From: Bradyrhizobium sp. Ec3.3 | GTDB taxonomy: Bacteria > Pseudomonadota > Alphaproteobacteria > Rhizobiales > Xanthobacteraceae | Direction: 5' to 3' | DNA: 48,316 nucleotides | NCBI RefSeq assembly: GCF_000472925.1 | Contig: NZ_AXAS01000062.1 | Span: 1-48,316 of the forward strand | Part shown: positions 1 through 8,715 of the stretch, piece after piece | Position numbering within the stretch: position 1 is the stretch's first letter | Layout: each line of letters opens with the position of its first letter | Made by a program: the position numbers and the translations under genes | Notes under the pieces: model-generated | What the model was told of the DNA's origin: nothing | Databases searched by the model: none | What the model saw: only the letters and a program-made list of their open reading frames with translations

Positions 1-401
1 GTTTCGCTCTCATGCGTGATTTTCGGAGCAGCAAGCTTTTTTGGGAAACCCCAGATCTCGCGTCCGCCGGCGATCGGCGCATGATCGTCGAGATACATGG
101 CGTGCACATAGCCGCCCTCCTGGACCACCCCGTCAGCGGCACGAAACCGCACCGGAATGACTTGACCGGTTTCAGTGTAGTCGCCAAAGCCGGTGGAGTC
201 CGGCATGCGGATGAACTCATACGAGACCGTGTCACCAGTAACTTCCAGTGGTTCCGGCACGACTTCCCGCAAGGCATCCACATCGGTACGGTAGCTGATG
301 ACAACAAATTCGCGATTGTAGAATTTGTACGGCCCCCTGGGATAGGCGGGGTCGTTGAGTGGCATGGCGAAAGCCTTGGCACGAACATCGGCGAGCTTCA
401 T
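1..401 (-). CDS. adc: acetoacetate decarboxylase (3' end cut by window edge)
   Basis: The reverse strand from the ATG at 401 gives 133 codons beginning MKLADVRAKAFAMPLNDPAY and running off the left edge. The family converts acetoacetate to acetone and CO2 in the cytoplasm. The segment EIWGFPKKL near residue 120 carries the lysine pair of the family, one lysine of which forms the Schiff base with substrate, and PVRF and GGYVHAMYLDD also match family blocks. An AGGAG ribosome site lies about 8 bases before the ATG. The gene starts 41 bases after the stop of the patatin-like gene on the same strand, so the two are probably one transcript. In related bacteria this pair often sits with 3-hydroxybutyrate dehydrogenase, which suggests a link to polyhydroxybutyrate or ketone-body turnover; that third gene would lie outside the window. 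Confidence 0.93.
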   Translation of the reverse strand, partial: MKLADVRAKAFAMPLNDPAYPRGPYKFYNREFVVISYRTDVDALREVVPEPLEVTGDTVSYEFIRMPDSTGFGDYTETGQVIPVRFRAADGVVQEGGYVHAMYLDDHAPIAGGREIWGFPKKLAAPKITHESE

Positions 402-442
402 AAATCGGACTCCTGACTGTTGCCGAAATGTGTTGCATCAAA

Positions 443-1624
443 TCATCCCGCCACTGCGCGATCTTGTTCGGCGAGATCGAAAACAAAGACGCCGTCCGCT
501 CCGTCCGGGCGTTGCAGCACCTCCGGATGGCGAAGCGTGCGGACCGCATCGTTGTAACCGGCCTTCCAGTGTTCCTCCATCGTGCGGCGGGAAAACTCGT
601 AATCCTTGGAGCAACCTTCATAATTCTTGGCGTGGTAGATGAGCTGTACAAGATTGTAGACCTTCTCATCCGCAAGCTCCGCCAGCCTCTCGGCCTCCGG
701 CGACTGCAGCAGGTCCTTGGGTAGCTTCTTGAGCAGTTTTGCGGCTGTCCGGCGAGCCATCTGCAGTTTTTTGAATTGATCGGTCGCGGCCCGCGTGCGG
801 CTGGAGAAGCGTATCTCCTTTTGACGCATTTCAACCTCGGTCAAGTTACGCGGTAGTTCGCCGCGCGCGCTCCACAGATCGAGCTGAAAAACGAGAGTGT
901 CTTGCCGGGGGTTGTAATCAAGCACCCATTGCAACGGTGTGTTGGAGACTAGACCGCCGTCCCAGTAGAATTCTCCCTCGATTTCTGTAGCCGGAAAGCC
1001 GGACGGCAGGGACCCGCTCGCCATCACATGCTCGGGGCCAATCCGGTCGGTTGCGTTATCGAAGTAGACGAAGTTGGCGTTGCAGATATTCACAGTGCCG
1101 ACACTGAAGCGAGTTGCTCCGGCATTTATCAGGTCGAAATCCACCAGGCGTTCGAGCGTGGCTTTGAGCGGAGCAATATCGTAGTAGCTCATAGCTGCAG
1201 GGCTCGTGGACGGATAGAGGTAGGGTGGCGGCTGACGGAGTTTGAAGAAACCGGGCGCGCCGAAGAGCAGTATGGAGAATGAGCGCAGCTGGTTGACGAT
1301 TCGGTGTGCGAACTCGTCTTCGAGCTTCACCTCCGGAAAATAGGGCATTCCAACCGGAGAGGTGCTGACGGTTTCCCAGAATTCCCGCAATCTCTCGACA
1401 CGCTTCTCCGGCGGATTGCCGGCAATAAGCGCCGAGTTAATAGCTCCGATCGAAATGCCCGCGACCCAGTCCGGATGCAGATTGGCCTCCGCGAGGGCCT
1501 GATAAACTCCGCCCTGATAGGCGCCAAGGGCACCGCCGCCTTGCAGCACTAATGCGATCCGCTCAAACGGCGGGCGCTCAGTCGTGATATGGGTCTTGCG
1601 CAGCAAAGGCTGATGGTTGGGCAT
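443..1624 (-). CDS. patatin-like phospholipase family protein
   Basis: This 393-residue serine acyl hydrolase shows the full patatin signature. The glycine-rich oxyanion-hole loop GGGALGAYQGG is near residue 30, the nucleophile elbow GISIG near residue 58, and the dyad aspartate in WDGGLVSNTPL near residue 220. The C-terminal third is charged and matches the DUF3734-type extension seen in rhizobial homologues. I chose the ATG at 1624 because AGGAGG lies 6 bases upstream; a GTG three bases earlier is also open. There is no signal peptide, so the protein is probably cytoplasmic. It precedes acetoacetate decarboxylase on the same strand. The substrate is not known; because homologues recur beside ketone-body genes, a role at the surface of polyhydroxybutyrate granules is possible but is inference. 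Confidence 0.9.
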   Translation of the reverse strand: MPNHQPLLRKTHITTERPPFERIALVLQGGGALGAYQGGVYQALAEANLHPDWVAGISIGAINSALIAGNPPEKRVERLREFWETVSTSPVGMPYFPEVKLEDEFAHRIVNQLRSFSILLFGAPGFFKLRQPPPYLYPSTSPAAMSYYDIAPLKATLERLVDFDLINAGATRFSVGTVNICNANFVYFDNATDRIGPEHVMASGSLPSGFPATEIEGEFYWDGGLVSNTPLQWVLDYNPRQDTLVFQLDLWSARGELPRNLTEVEMRQKEIRFSSRTRAATDQFKKLQMARRTAAKLLKKLPKDLLQSPEAERLAELADEKVYNLVQLIYHAKNYEGCSKDYEFSRRTMEEHWKAGYNDAVRTLRHPEVLQRPDGADGVFVFDLAEQDRAVAG

Positions 1625-1729
1625 CACGGTCCTCCTGTGTGGTTACTGTGCGTCGACATGAGACGACCCGCTCGATTTTCCGCCTCTTTTGTCGACCCTG
1701 CAGTTGACCTATCCTCCGCCCTCGCCGAC

Positions 1730-2131
1730 CTAATGCTGCATCTGAATGATCCGCTCAATCGGCATCATGTTGTGATTGAGATGAGTCATGATCCATAGTG
1801 ATCCGACAATCAGCAAAACCACGATCAGCAGGCCGAACATGAGTGCTAACATGTTGTTCAAGCTTTCGGCGCCGGTGGTGATATGCAGAAAAAATACAAG
1901 GTGAATGCCCATCTGCGCGATCGCCAACACCACCAGTGCAATCGGAATGCTGGGCTGCCAGACCAGCGACGTACCGGATACGATGAACGCAACAACTGTG
2001 ATCAGCGTGGCCAGCCCAAGGCCGACCAGATAGCCGCGAATGCCTTCGGCGATCTCGCGGCCGTCGGCCCGCTCGTCGCCGGGAGCAAGGTCGCTATCAT
2101 GCAGATGCAGACCAGTTTCGGTGTCGCTCAT
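1730..2131 (-). CDS. cyoD: cytochrome o ubiquinol oxidase subunit IV
   Basis: The 133-residue product begins MSDTETGLHL and has three predicted membrane segments (about residues 31-52, 60-82 and 95-115). The line AQMGIHLVFFLHI is characteristic of CyoD / COX4-pro. It is a small accessory subunit of the proton-pumping bo-type quinol oxidase in the inner membrane. Its ATG overlaps the stop of cyoC by four bases (ATGA), so the two are translationally coupled. It is the last cyo gene; no cyoE (heme O synthase) or surf1 follows, and the next gene downstream on this strand is the patatin-like gene 105 bases away. Confidence 0.95.
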   Translation of the reverse strand: MSDTETGLHLHDSDLAPGDERADGREIAEGIRGYLVGLGLATLITVVAFIVSGTSLVWQPSIPIALVVLAIAQMGIHLVFFLHITTGAESLNNMLALMFGLLIVVLLIVGSLWIMTHLNHNMMPIERIIQMQH

Positions 2132-2778
2132 TTGGCCAACTCCATCAGATAGACCACCGTAAAAATCCCGACCCAGATGATGTCCAGCGTGTGCCAGAAC
2201 AGGCCGAAGCACAGAACGCGCCTCATGATGTCGGCCCGGTAGCCCTTGGCGAACACCTGCGCCATCATCGTCAGAAGCCAGAGGAGGCCCAACGTTACGT
2301 GCAGGCCGTGGCAGCCGACCAAGGCGAAGAAAGACGTCAGAAAGGCGCTGCGCGTCGGTCCAGCGCCTAGAGCGATCATGCCGGCGAACTCGCGAATTTC
2401 CAGGAAGAGGAACGCGGCACCCAGCAGTGCAGTCGCTGTCATGGCGCCGTAATACATGAAATCGCTCCGGGCGCGGGCGCCGATGCTTGCGACGCCGCAG
2501 GCGAAGCTGGACAACAGCAGGCACGCCGTCTCCAACGCAACCCGGTTGAGATCAAACAGGTCCTTCCCGCTCGGGCCGCCGGCCGTCTCCCCGGACAGAA
2601 CCGCGTAAGCGGCAAAGAACGCGGAGAACATGACGATGTCGCTGAGCAGGAAGATCCAGAAACCGAAGCCCGAGATGACGCGCTTGGAGGCGAGGCTGCG
2701 CTCCGCGTGCTCGATACGCAGGCCCAGATACGACCGGCGGCCGACATCAATTCTTGCGTCTTCTAGCGCGATGCTCAT
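2128..2778 (-). CDS. cyoC: cytochrome o ubiquinol oxidase subunit III
   Basis: This 216-residue protein is a COX3-type subunit with five predicted membrane helices. The stretches SGFGFWIFLLSDIVMFSAFFAAYAVL (given here only as a landmark for residues about 36-61) and GCHGLHVTLGLLW near residue 155 match subunit III of bo3 oxidases, which use five helices where the mitochondrial type has seven. It supports the stability of the proton-pumping core. The ATG at 2778 overlaps the cyoB stop by four bases and the gene's own stop overlaps cyoD. An ORF continues upstream in frame, but that region lies within cyoB and is not used. Confidence 0.94.
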   Translation of the reverse strand: MSIALEDARIDVGRRSYLGLRIEHAERSLASKRVISGFGFWIFLLSDIVMFSAFFAAYAVLSGETAGGPSGKDLFDLNRVALETACLLLSSFACGVASIGARARSDFMYYGAMTATALLGAAFLFLEIREFAGMIALGAGPTRSAFLTSFFALVGCHGLHVTLGLLWLLTMMAQVFAKGYRADIMRRVLCFGLFWHTLDIIWVGIFTVVYLMELAK

Positions 2779-4778
2779 TCGGCGGCCCCCAGGTGAGCGA
2801 GCGCCGCGCGGCGGGCGCGGCGATTTTCCCGGTCGATACGAGCGACTTCCTCGGCCGAAACGCGATATTCGGTCCTGTCGCGCCACGCGAAGGCGACGAA
2901 AGTCACGAAGGCACCGAGGAAGGACAGAGCCGCTAGCCACCAGATATGCCAGATGAGCGCGAAGCCCAGGAAGGACGCGAAGAAGGCGCTTACGAATCCG
3001 GTCGCGCTATTGCGTGGTAGCTCGATGTCCGTGTAGGCCGGCTCGTCCGCGAGCACGTGCTGCCTGAGCGCGCGCTGCTTGGTCTGCCAATAAGCGTCGT
3101 CCTCTTCAATTCGGGGTAGCGCCGCAAAGTTGAAGGCGGGCGGCGGCGAGGATGTCGACCACTCCAGCGAGCGTCCATTCCAGGGATCGCCGGTTGTGTC
3201 GCGCAGCTGCTCGCGATGTCGGACGCTGACCACGAGTTGCGCAATCTGCAGCCCGATTCCTGCGAGAATGACGACAACGCCGGCGGCCGCCACGAGGAGC
3301 CAGGGATGCCACGCGGGAACATCGTAATGTTGCATACGCCGCGTCATGCCCATGAAGCCCAGCACGTAGAGCGGCATGAATGCCAGATAGAATCCGACGA
3401 ACCAGCACCAGAACGCGGCAATCCCCAGGTCCTCTCTGAGGCGGAAGCCAAAGGCCTTCGGGAACCAAAAAGTGTATCCGGCGAATGCACCAAACAGAAC
3501 GCCGCCAATGACGACGTTATGGAAGTGGGCCACGAGAAACAGGCTGTTGTGCAACACGAAGTCAGCCGGAGGGACAGCTAGCAGCACGCCCGTCATTCCG
3601 CCGATAACGAAGGTAACGATGAAGCCGATCGCCCACATCATCGGTGGGGGATAGGTGATGCGGCCGCCATACATGGTGAATAGCCAGTTGAACACTTTGA
3701 CGCCCGTCGGCACTGCGATGATCATCGTTGCGACGCCGAAGAACGCGTTCACGTCTGCGCCGGCCCCCATGGTGAAAAAGTGATGCAGCCAGACCATGAA
3801 GGCGAGGATGCAGATGGCCATCGTCGCGGCCACCATCGAGCGGTACCCGAACAACGGCTTGCCTGAGAAGGTTGAGACCACCTCGGAGAACACGCCGAAC
3901 GCCGGCAGGATCAAGATGTAAACCTCAGGATGGCCCCAGGCCCAGATGAGGTTCATGAACATCATGGGGTTGCCGCCGGCTTCGTTGGTGAAGAAGTGAA
4001 AGCCGAAGTAGCGATCCAAGAGCAGCATGGCCAAGGTCGCGGTAAGGATGGGGAATGCGGCAACGATCAACAGGCTGGAGCCCAGTGCCGTCCAGCAGAA
4101 GATGGGCATGCGCATATAGGTCATGCCGGGAGCGCGAATCTTCAGAATCGTAGTAACGAAATTGACGCCCGTCAGCAGTGTGCCGACGCCGGAAATCTGC
4201 AGCGACCATAGGTAGTAGTCCACCCCTACGCCCGGCGAGTAGGCGAACTCCGAAAGCGGTGGATACGGCAGCCAGCCGGTGTGGGCGAACTCACCGATCA
4301 CCAGCGAGAGATTGATGAGCAGCGCGCCGGTCGCCGTCAGCCAGAAGCTAACCGAATTGAGCGTCGGGAAAGCGACGTCCCGGACGCCGAGTTGCAAGGG
4401 GACGACGATGTTGATTAATCCGATCATGAAGGGCATCGCCACGAACAGGATCATCAGCGTGCCGTGCGCCGAGAAGATCTGATCGTAATGCTCAGGCGGC
4501 AGGTATCCCGGCGCCTGGAAGGCGAGCGCCTGCTGCGATCGCATCATGATGGCATCGGTGAAGCCGCGCAGCAGCATGACCATGGCCAGAAAGACGTACA
4601 TCACGCCGATATGCTTGTGATCGACGCTGGTGATCCATTCTCGCCAGAGATACGGCGCCCAACCCTTCAGCACGACATAGACCGCGATGCCGCCCACGAT
4701 GCCGAACGCGAGGCAGCCGGCCAACAGCGGGATCGGCTGATCGAGCGGAATGGCCGCCCAGCTGAGCTTGCCCAACAT
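2775..4778 (-). CDS. cyoB: cytochrome o ubiquinol oxidase subunit I
   Basis: This is the catalytic subunit of the heme-copper quinol oxidase: 667 residues, close to the usual 660. Key landmarks are ITSVDHKHIGVMY near the N terminus, the heme-binding histidine region of the first helices, WGHPEVYILILPAFG carrying the CuB histidine and the cross-linked tyrosine, the double histidine in VWLHHFFTMG, and the heme ligands in AHFHNVVIGG. It oxidises ubiquinol, reduces oxygen to water and pumps protons. The ATG at 4778 is preceded by GGGGAAG and sits one base after the cyoA stop. The C terminus has a long soluble segment followed by two further helices, as in CyoB. Confidence 0.96.
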   Translation of the reverse strand: MLGKLSWAAIPLDQPIPLLAGCLAFGIVGGIAVYVVLKGWAPYLWREWITSVDHKHIGVMYVFLAMVMLLRGFTDAIMMRSQQALAFQAPGYLPPEHYDQIFSAHGTLMILFVAMPFMIGLINIVVPLQLGVRDVAFPTLNSVSFWLTATGALLINLSLVIGEFAHTGWLPYPPLSEFAYSPGVGVDYYLWSLQISGVGTLLTGVNFVTTILKIRAPGMTYMRMPIFCWTALGSSLLIVAAFPILTATLAMLLLDRYFGFHFFTNEAGGNPMMFMNLIWAWGHPEVYILILPAFGVFSEVVSTFSGKPLFGYRSMVAATMAICILAFMVWLHHFFTMGAGADVNAFFGVATMIIAVPTGVKVFNWLFTMYGGRITYPPPMMWAIGFIVTFVIGGMTGVLLAVPPADFVLHNSLFLVAHFHNVVIGGVLFGAFAGYTFWFPKAFGFRLREDLGIAAFWCWFVGFYLAFMPLYVLGFMGMTRRMQHYDVPAWHPWLLVAAAGVVVILAGIGLQIAQLVVSVRHREQLRDTTGDPWNGRSLEWSTSSPPPAFNFAALPRIEEDDAYWQTKQRALRQHVLADEPAYTDIELPRNSATGFVSAFFASFLGFALIWHIWWLAALSFLGAFVTFVAFAWRDRTEYRVSAEEVARIDRENRRARRAALAHLGAAE

Positions 4779-4779
4779 G

Positions 4780-5778
4780 CTATTTCTTCCCCCGCTTGGA
4801 TGCGCCCGGACTGGTTTCAACGACCGGTCCAGGACCTGGAGGCAGCGACTGCTTGACGACCTTATCGAACAAATCCGGCTCGACCGCCGAGTAGGCGAAC
4901 GGAGCGACATTCATGCTCTGCTTCGCGAGATCCTGGTAGGTCTGCGAGGTGAGCGTCGTGGCGGCCCCTTTGCGGGTCTCCTCGACCCAGGCAGAGAACC
5001 CATCCTTCGGCAGCGCTTCGACCTTGAACCCCATAGTCGCGAAGCCGTCGCCACTGAAATGGCTCGACATGCCAAGAAAGGTTCCGGGCTGATCGGCATT
5101 GAGGTAGAGCTGCGTCGCCATGCGGTTCATCGTGTAGATCATGCTGCCGAGCTTCGGGATGAAGAAGGCATTCATTACGCTCGACGACGTCAGCGTGAAG
5201 TGGACCGGAGCGCCGGCGGGAATGACGAGGTGGTTCACGGTCGCTATATTGTGGTCGGGGTAGATGAACAGCCATTTCCAGTCGAGCGAGACGACTTGAA
5301 CCTTGAGCGGCGCCTCGTTTGACGGCAGCGGCTGGGCTGGATCGAGTTGGTGCGAGCCGATCCAGGCCACGCCTCCCAAAAGCATGATCGTCATCAGCGG
5401 GATGGACCAGGTAACCATTTCTATCTGGCCGGAATAGATAAGATCCGGCCGACGGCGCGCGCTCGAATTTGACGACCGGAACCACCATGCGAAAGCGAGC
5501 GTTGCGACGATTGTCGGGACCACGATCGCCAGCATAATGGCGAGCGAGTCGATCAGTATCGTCGTGTCGCCCTTGCCGATGACGCCGTTCGCAGGGAGGA
5601 TACCCGGCTCGCAGCCCGTCAAGACGAGTAGCGAAAGCAAACCGTAGCAACGCACCGCGAAAGCAGTCAGGCGCGCGGCTATGAAGCGCCGCCAGCCTTT
5701 GAACAAATCGACTACGGAGAAACGGCGCGTGCTGGACGCCGAAGATTGCAAGCGAGACTTCGTCGTATGATTGCTCAC
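4780..5778 (-). CDS. cyoA: cytochrome o ubiquinol oxidase subunit II (lipoprotein)
   Basis: The 332-residue protein has a lipobox (LVLTGCEPG, cysteine near residue 56), two membrane helices and a periplasmic cupredoxin fold (VVSLDWKWLFIYPDHNIATV). It lacks the CuA cysteine pair, as expected for a quinol rather than a cytochrome c oxidase. The only start in the open frame ahead of the signal sequence is a GTG at 5778, preceded by AGGGTAA. This gives an unusually long cytoplasmic N-tail of about 35 residues before the hydrophobic stretch, so the true start could be a later alternative codon. It leads the cyoABCD operon; the region upstream (5779-6290) must hold the promoter. Confidence 0.94.
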   Translation of the reverse strand: MSNHTTKSRLQSSASSTRRFSVVDLFKGWRRFIAARLTAFAVRCYGLLSLLVLTGCEPGILPANGVIGKGDTTILIDSLAIMLAIVVPTIVATLAFAWWFRSSNSSARRRPDLIYSGQIEMVTWSIPLMTIMLLGGVAWIGSHQLDPAQPLPSNEAPLKVQVVSLDWKWLFIYPDHNIATVNHLVIPAGAPVHFTLTSSSVMNAFFIPKLGSMIYTMNRMATQLYLNADQPGTFLGMSSHFSGDGFATMGFKVEALPKDGFSAWVEETRKGAATTLTSQTYQDLAKQSMNVAPFAYSAVEPDLFDKVVKQSLPPGPGPVVETSPGASKRGKK

Positions 5779-6290
5779 TTACCCTAACCCCTGGAGACAT
5801 CGTTTACGATTCGGGAGGTAATCGCGGTCATCACCAGCGGTATGACCTCAACGTGCACCGGAGCCTCGCCGGGGATGCGCCATTCCCAAACATGATGTCG
5901 CGAGGATTGATGAAGCTCGCAAAACATGCAGAAGGCTGCTCACTCATTCGCACCCTGCGGTGAGCCGAGGTCGCAGCTTTCCACAGTTCGTCATCCCGGC
6001 CTATGCGAATCCGGCAGAAGCAGGCCCCCTCAGCCATCCTGCTCGCAAGCATTGTTCAGCCGGTCCTCAGTAGCACGGTGGGTAGGGGTAATAGCCCCCG
6101 GACCCGCTAAACCGCTGCTCGCTGGTCACCAAGGACAAGACCTCACGTGCAACGGCGGTGGAACGCCATTCGCTGTATGATAATGTTCGTGGGCCCGCTT
6201 TCGGTGAGAAGCCATTGGAGACATTGCGGCGGCTAACGGAGCAAGTTGGTTACAGGGAAGACACGGTCCGACTACCAGCAAGGTTGCGCT
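5779..6290. other. divergent intergenic region, no gene recognised
   Basis: About 500 bases separate cyoA (leftward) from the NDUFA9-like gene (rightward). The open frames here have no recognisable product and no convincing ribosome site. It should contain both promoters. I found no FixK-type box, clear inverted repeat or RNA element. Confidence 0.5.
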
Positions 6291-7568
6291 ATGCTGAAAC
6301 ACTTGCTCAATGAAGCCATCGGTCACTTTTCCGGCCTTAGCGATGCGCAACTGGAACAAATTGAGCAGGCATTGCCGGCGACCAAGGCGCTGATCGATCT
6401 TCTGATTAGGGCACAACCGTTCTTCGAACAGGCGCAAACACTCTATACCGAAGCGGAGCCGCTAATCGATCAAGCCAGGAAAGAGTGGCAAACGGTCGGA
6501 CCTGCAGCGCAGATATTGATTGATGCGATATCCCATCATCTGAACCAAGGCCGTTCGCCGGCGGAGGCCGCCGAGGCAGTGCGCGCGACGCTCGGCGGGT
6601 CAATACAGAACGTCGCACAGGATCGCGGGATGGACCAGGGAATGAACCGCGTGACCGTGTTTGGGGGGACTGGCTTTGTTGGTCGCCGCATCGTGCGCCA
6701 TTTGAGCGACTCCGGTTCTGCTGTGCGCATAGCCTCACGTCATCCTGCGCGGGCCGAGGGCGACAACGCGGAACAGATCGTCGCTGATGTACATGACGAG
6801 CACGCCGTGGAGGCCGCCGTTGCGGGGGCCGACGGTGTCGTCAACGCGGTCAGCCTATACATCGAGCATGGAGGCGACACATTTCATTCGGTGCACGTCG
6901 AAGCGGCTGCCAGAATCGCTAGAGTGGCGCGGCGGGCCGGGGTCAAACGGCTTGTGCACCTGTCAGGAATAGGCGCTGATCCTGCCTCGCCTTCGCCCTA
7001 TATCCGCAATCGCGGCGAGGGCGAGGCGGCCGTGCAAGCCGCATTCCCTAACGTCGTCGTTATCCGCCCCGCGGTAATGTTTGCGCCGGACGACGCCTTT
7101 CTCACGACAATTCTCGGACTGCTTCGGACCTTGCCTGCTTATCCCCTATTCGGCGATGGCAGGACGAGGCTTCAGCCGGTGCATGTGGACGACGTCGCCG
7201 CGGCGATCGCACAAATTCTGCGGCAAACACAAAGACCGTCTCCTATCTACGAACTGGCCGGTCCGCGCGTTTACTCATACGAGGAATTGCTGCGGACCAT
7301 TGCGCGTATCGCAGGATTGCGGCCGGTGCTGGTGCGAATACCCTTTGGCTTCTGGGATGCCGTCGCCCGCTTCGCTGAGATCCTGCCGCATCCGCCGCTC
7401 ACCCGCAATCAGGTTGAGCTTATGCAGATCGACACGACGGCGTCGGGCCGCCAGCCGGGATTTGACCTGCTCGGGATTTCGCCACGATCGCTCGAAGAAG
7501 AGCTCAAAGCGATGCTCACGCCTAAAGTCGAGGAAACTCAAAACGCAAGGGAGCCTCGTACCAGGTAG
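6291..7568 (+). CDS. NAD(P)-binding NDUFA9-like protein with N-terminal helical domain
   Basis: From the ATG at 6291 the product has 425 residues. Residues from about 116 onward form an atypical short-chain dehydrogenase domain beginning MNRVTVFGGTGFVGRRIV, a Rossmann dinucleotide loop (GGTGFVG), followed by HLSGIGAD and the PVHVDDVA block typical of complex I NDUFA9-like proteins. The catalytic YxxxK of true dehydrogenases is not evident. The first 115 residues are a separate, mostly helical domain (MLKHLLNEAIGHFSGLSD) that homologues often lack. A TTG at 6246 with a good GGAG ribosome site 5 bases upstream is an alternative start adding 15 residues. Function unproven; a quinone- or lipid-related redox role is a guess from family and cyo neighbourhood. 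Confidence 0.8.
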   Translation: MLKHLLNEAIGHFSGLSDAQLEQIEQALPATKALIDLLIRAQPFFEQAQTLYTEAEPLIDQARKEWQTVGPAAQILIDAISHHLNQGRSPAEAAEAVRATLGGSIQNVAQDRGMDQGMNRVTVFGGTGFVGRRIVRHLSDSGSAVRIASRHPARAEGDNAEQIVADVHDEHAVEAAVAGADGVVNAVSLYIEHGGDTFHSVHVEAAARIARVARRAGVKRLVHLSGIGADPASPSPYIRNRGEGEAAVQAAFPNVVVIRPAVMFAPDDAFLTTILGLLRTLPAYPLFGDGRTRLQPVHVDDVAAAIAQILRQTQRPSPIYELAGPRVYSYEELLRTIARIAGLRPVLVRIPFGFWDAVARFAEILPHPPLTRNQVELMQIDTTASGRQPGFDLLGISPRSLEEELKAMLTPKVEETQNAREPRTR

Positions 7569-7730
7569 AGGCTGAGGAGGCTTCGTTACGGTGTCACGAT
7601 CGACAACATCAGCGATGAAGCCAGCTACGGCGTGTACTCATAAACGCGGCATTGGACGAATGTCCGCTCTCGGAGCGAAGTCGGACGCGCCAAGATGGCG
7701 GGAATAACGTGATTTTGAGGAGAGCGCTCG

Positions 7731-8204
7731 ATGGAGATGTTGGACAACCCAAGCTGGCGTTGGGGTCTGTCGCTCATCGTGTTGACTATGACCATTCACG
7801 CGACAGTTGTTCTGATTGTGGCTTTCGTGGGAATGAGGATACGAGTCCAACTGGAAACGCGTAACCTTGATGAGTGGAACCTGATCGCGATTCTGATATG
7901 TGCAACCGGACTGGTTGGATTGCTATTGGCCGTGCTGCACCTGACAGAGTGCGGGATTTGGGCAGCGGTTTATTTGTGGGTTGGCGCTCTCGATTCGCCC
8001 ACAGACGCCCTGTTCTATTCCGTAGAGTCGATGGCCACGCTAGGCGCATCAGGGCTGACGCTGCAGCGACCTTGGCAGATGATGGGCGGTCTGGAAGCAG
8101 TTAACGGGATGATACTGTTCGGTGTGAGCACGGCGTACCTTTTCGCGATGATGCAGGTGTACTGGTCAATGCTCGCCAAATACGTGACCTCCAGCAATGG
8201 ATGA
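7731..8204 (+). CDS. small membrane protein with ion-channel-like pore loop
   Basis: The product has 157 residues. Hydrophobic helices lie at about 14-36, 49-72 and 118-143, with a short re-entrant segment between the last two. The pattern ALFYSVESMATLGASGLTL resembles the pore helix plus filter of two-helix potassium channels, but the filter TVGYG is replaced by TLGASG, so potassium selectivity is doubtful. The ATG at 7731 follows GAGGAGAGCG at a suitable distance. It stands alone, 162 bases after the NDUFA9-like gene on the same strand. It may be a channel-like protein of another selectivity; this is a fold-level suggestion only. Confidence 0.7.
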   Translation: MEMLDNPSWRWGLSLIVLTMTIHATVVLIVAFVGMRIRVQLETRNLDEWNLIAILICATGLVGLLLAVLHLTECGIWAAVYLWVGALDSPTDALFYSVESMATLGASGLTLQRPWQMMGGLEAVNGMILFGVSTAYLFAMMQVYWSMLAKYVTSSNG

Positions 8205-8715
8205 CGCGCGACGGCATCCATCATAACATGTCGGGACATCACCACAGTTTGTCACTTCGGTCGCCTTCCGGAGCGAAGCAAACATTGAGTAAGTCGCGCT
8301 TACATAAAGCGGATTTATGTCGAACGCAGGGACTTCCAAGCAGCTTCGCGGCACTTCCGGACTCGTGCACCGTGGCGGCCAGGTCTCCGCGCGGATGAGC
8401 GTTTACTCATGCCGGACGTCCGGCCTTCCTGTCTGCCGGCGGCGAGCGGCCCGAGCGGTCGGTCTTGTGCCTGATAAGCCACCATGGGCTGGCCAAACCG
8501 TGTTCCCGCCGAATTCGCATAGCACTGTTTCCGCCGTTCACCTAAACACCGACTATCAAGGGGTTTGACGTCCGCAAGGAAGGTCTCTGCGTCATGTCGA
8601 GGCTCGGTCGGGCGGCCGGCGAGGGATCAAGGCGGAATAGACAAGCTTCTTGCTGCGCCAGCGACGGATCGGCGCGTTCATTGAGGACGCGACGGGAAGA
8701 TAATGAGCGTCGATA
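8205..8715 (+). other. intergenic region, no gene recognised
   Basis: This stretch of 511 bases lies between the pore-loop protein and the efflux operon. Short open frames on both strands have no recognisable product or ribosome site. It presumably holds the promoter of the FUSC operon. I see no strong palindrome or repeat. Confidence 0.4.
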
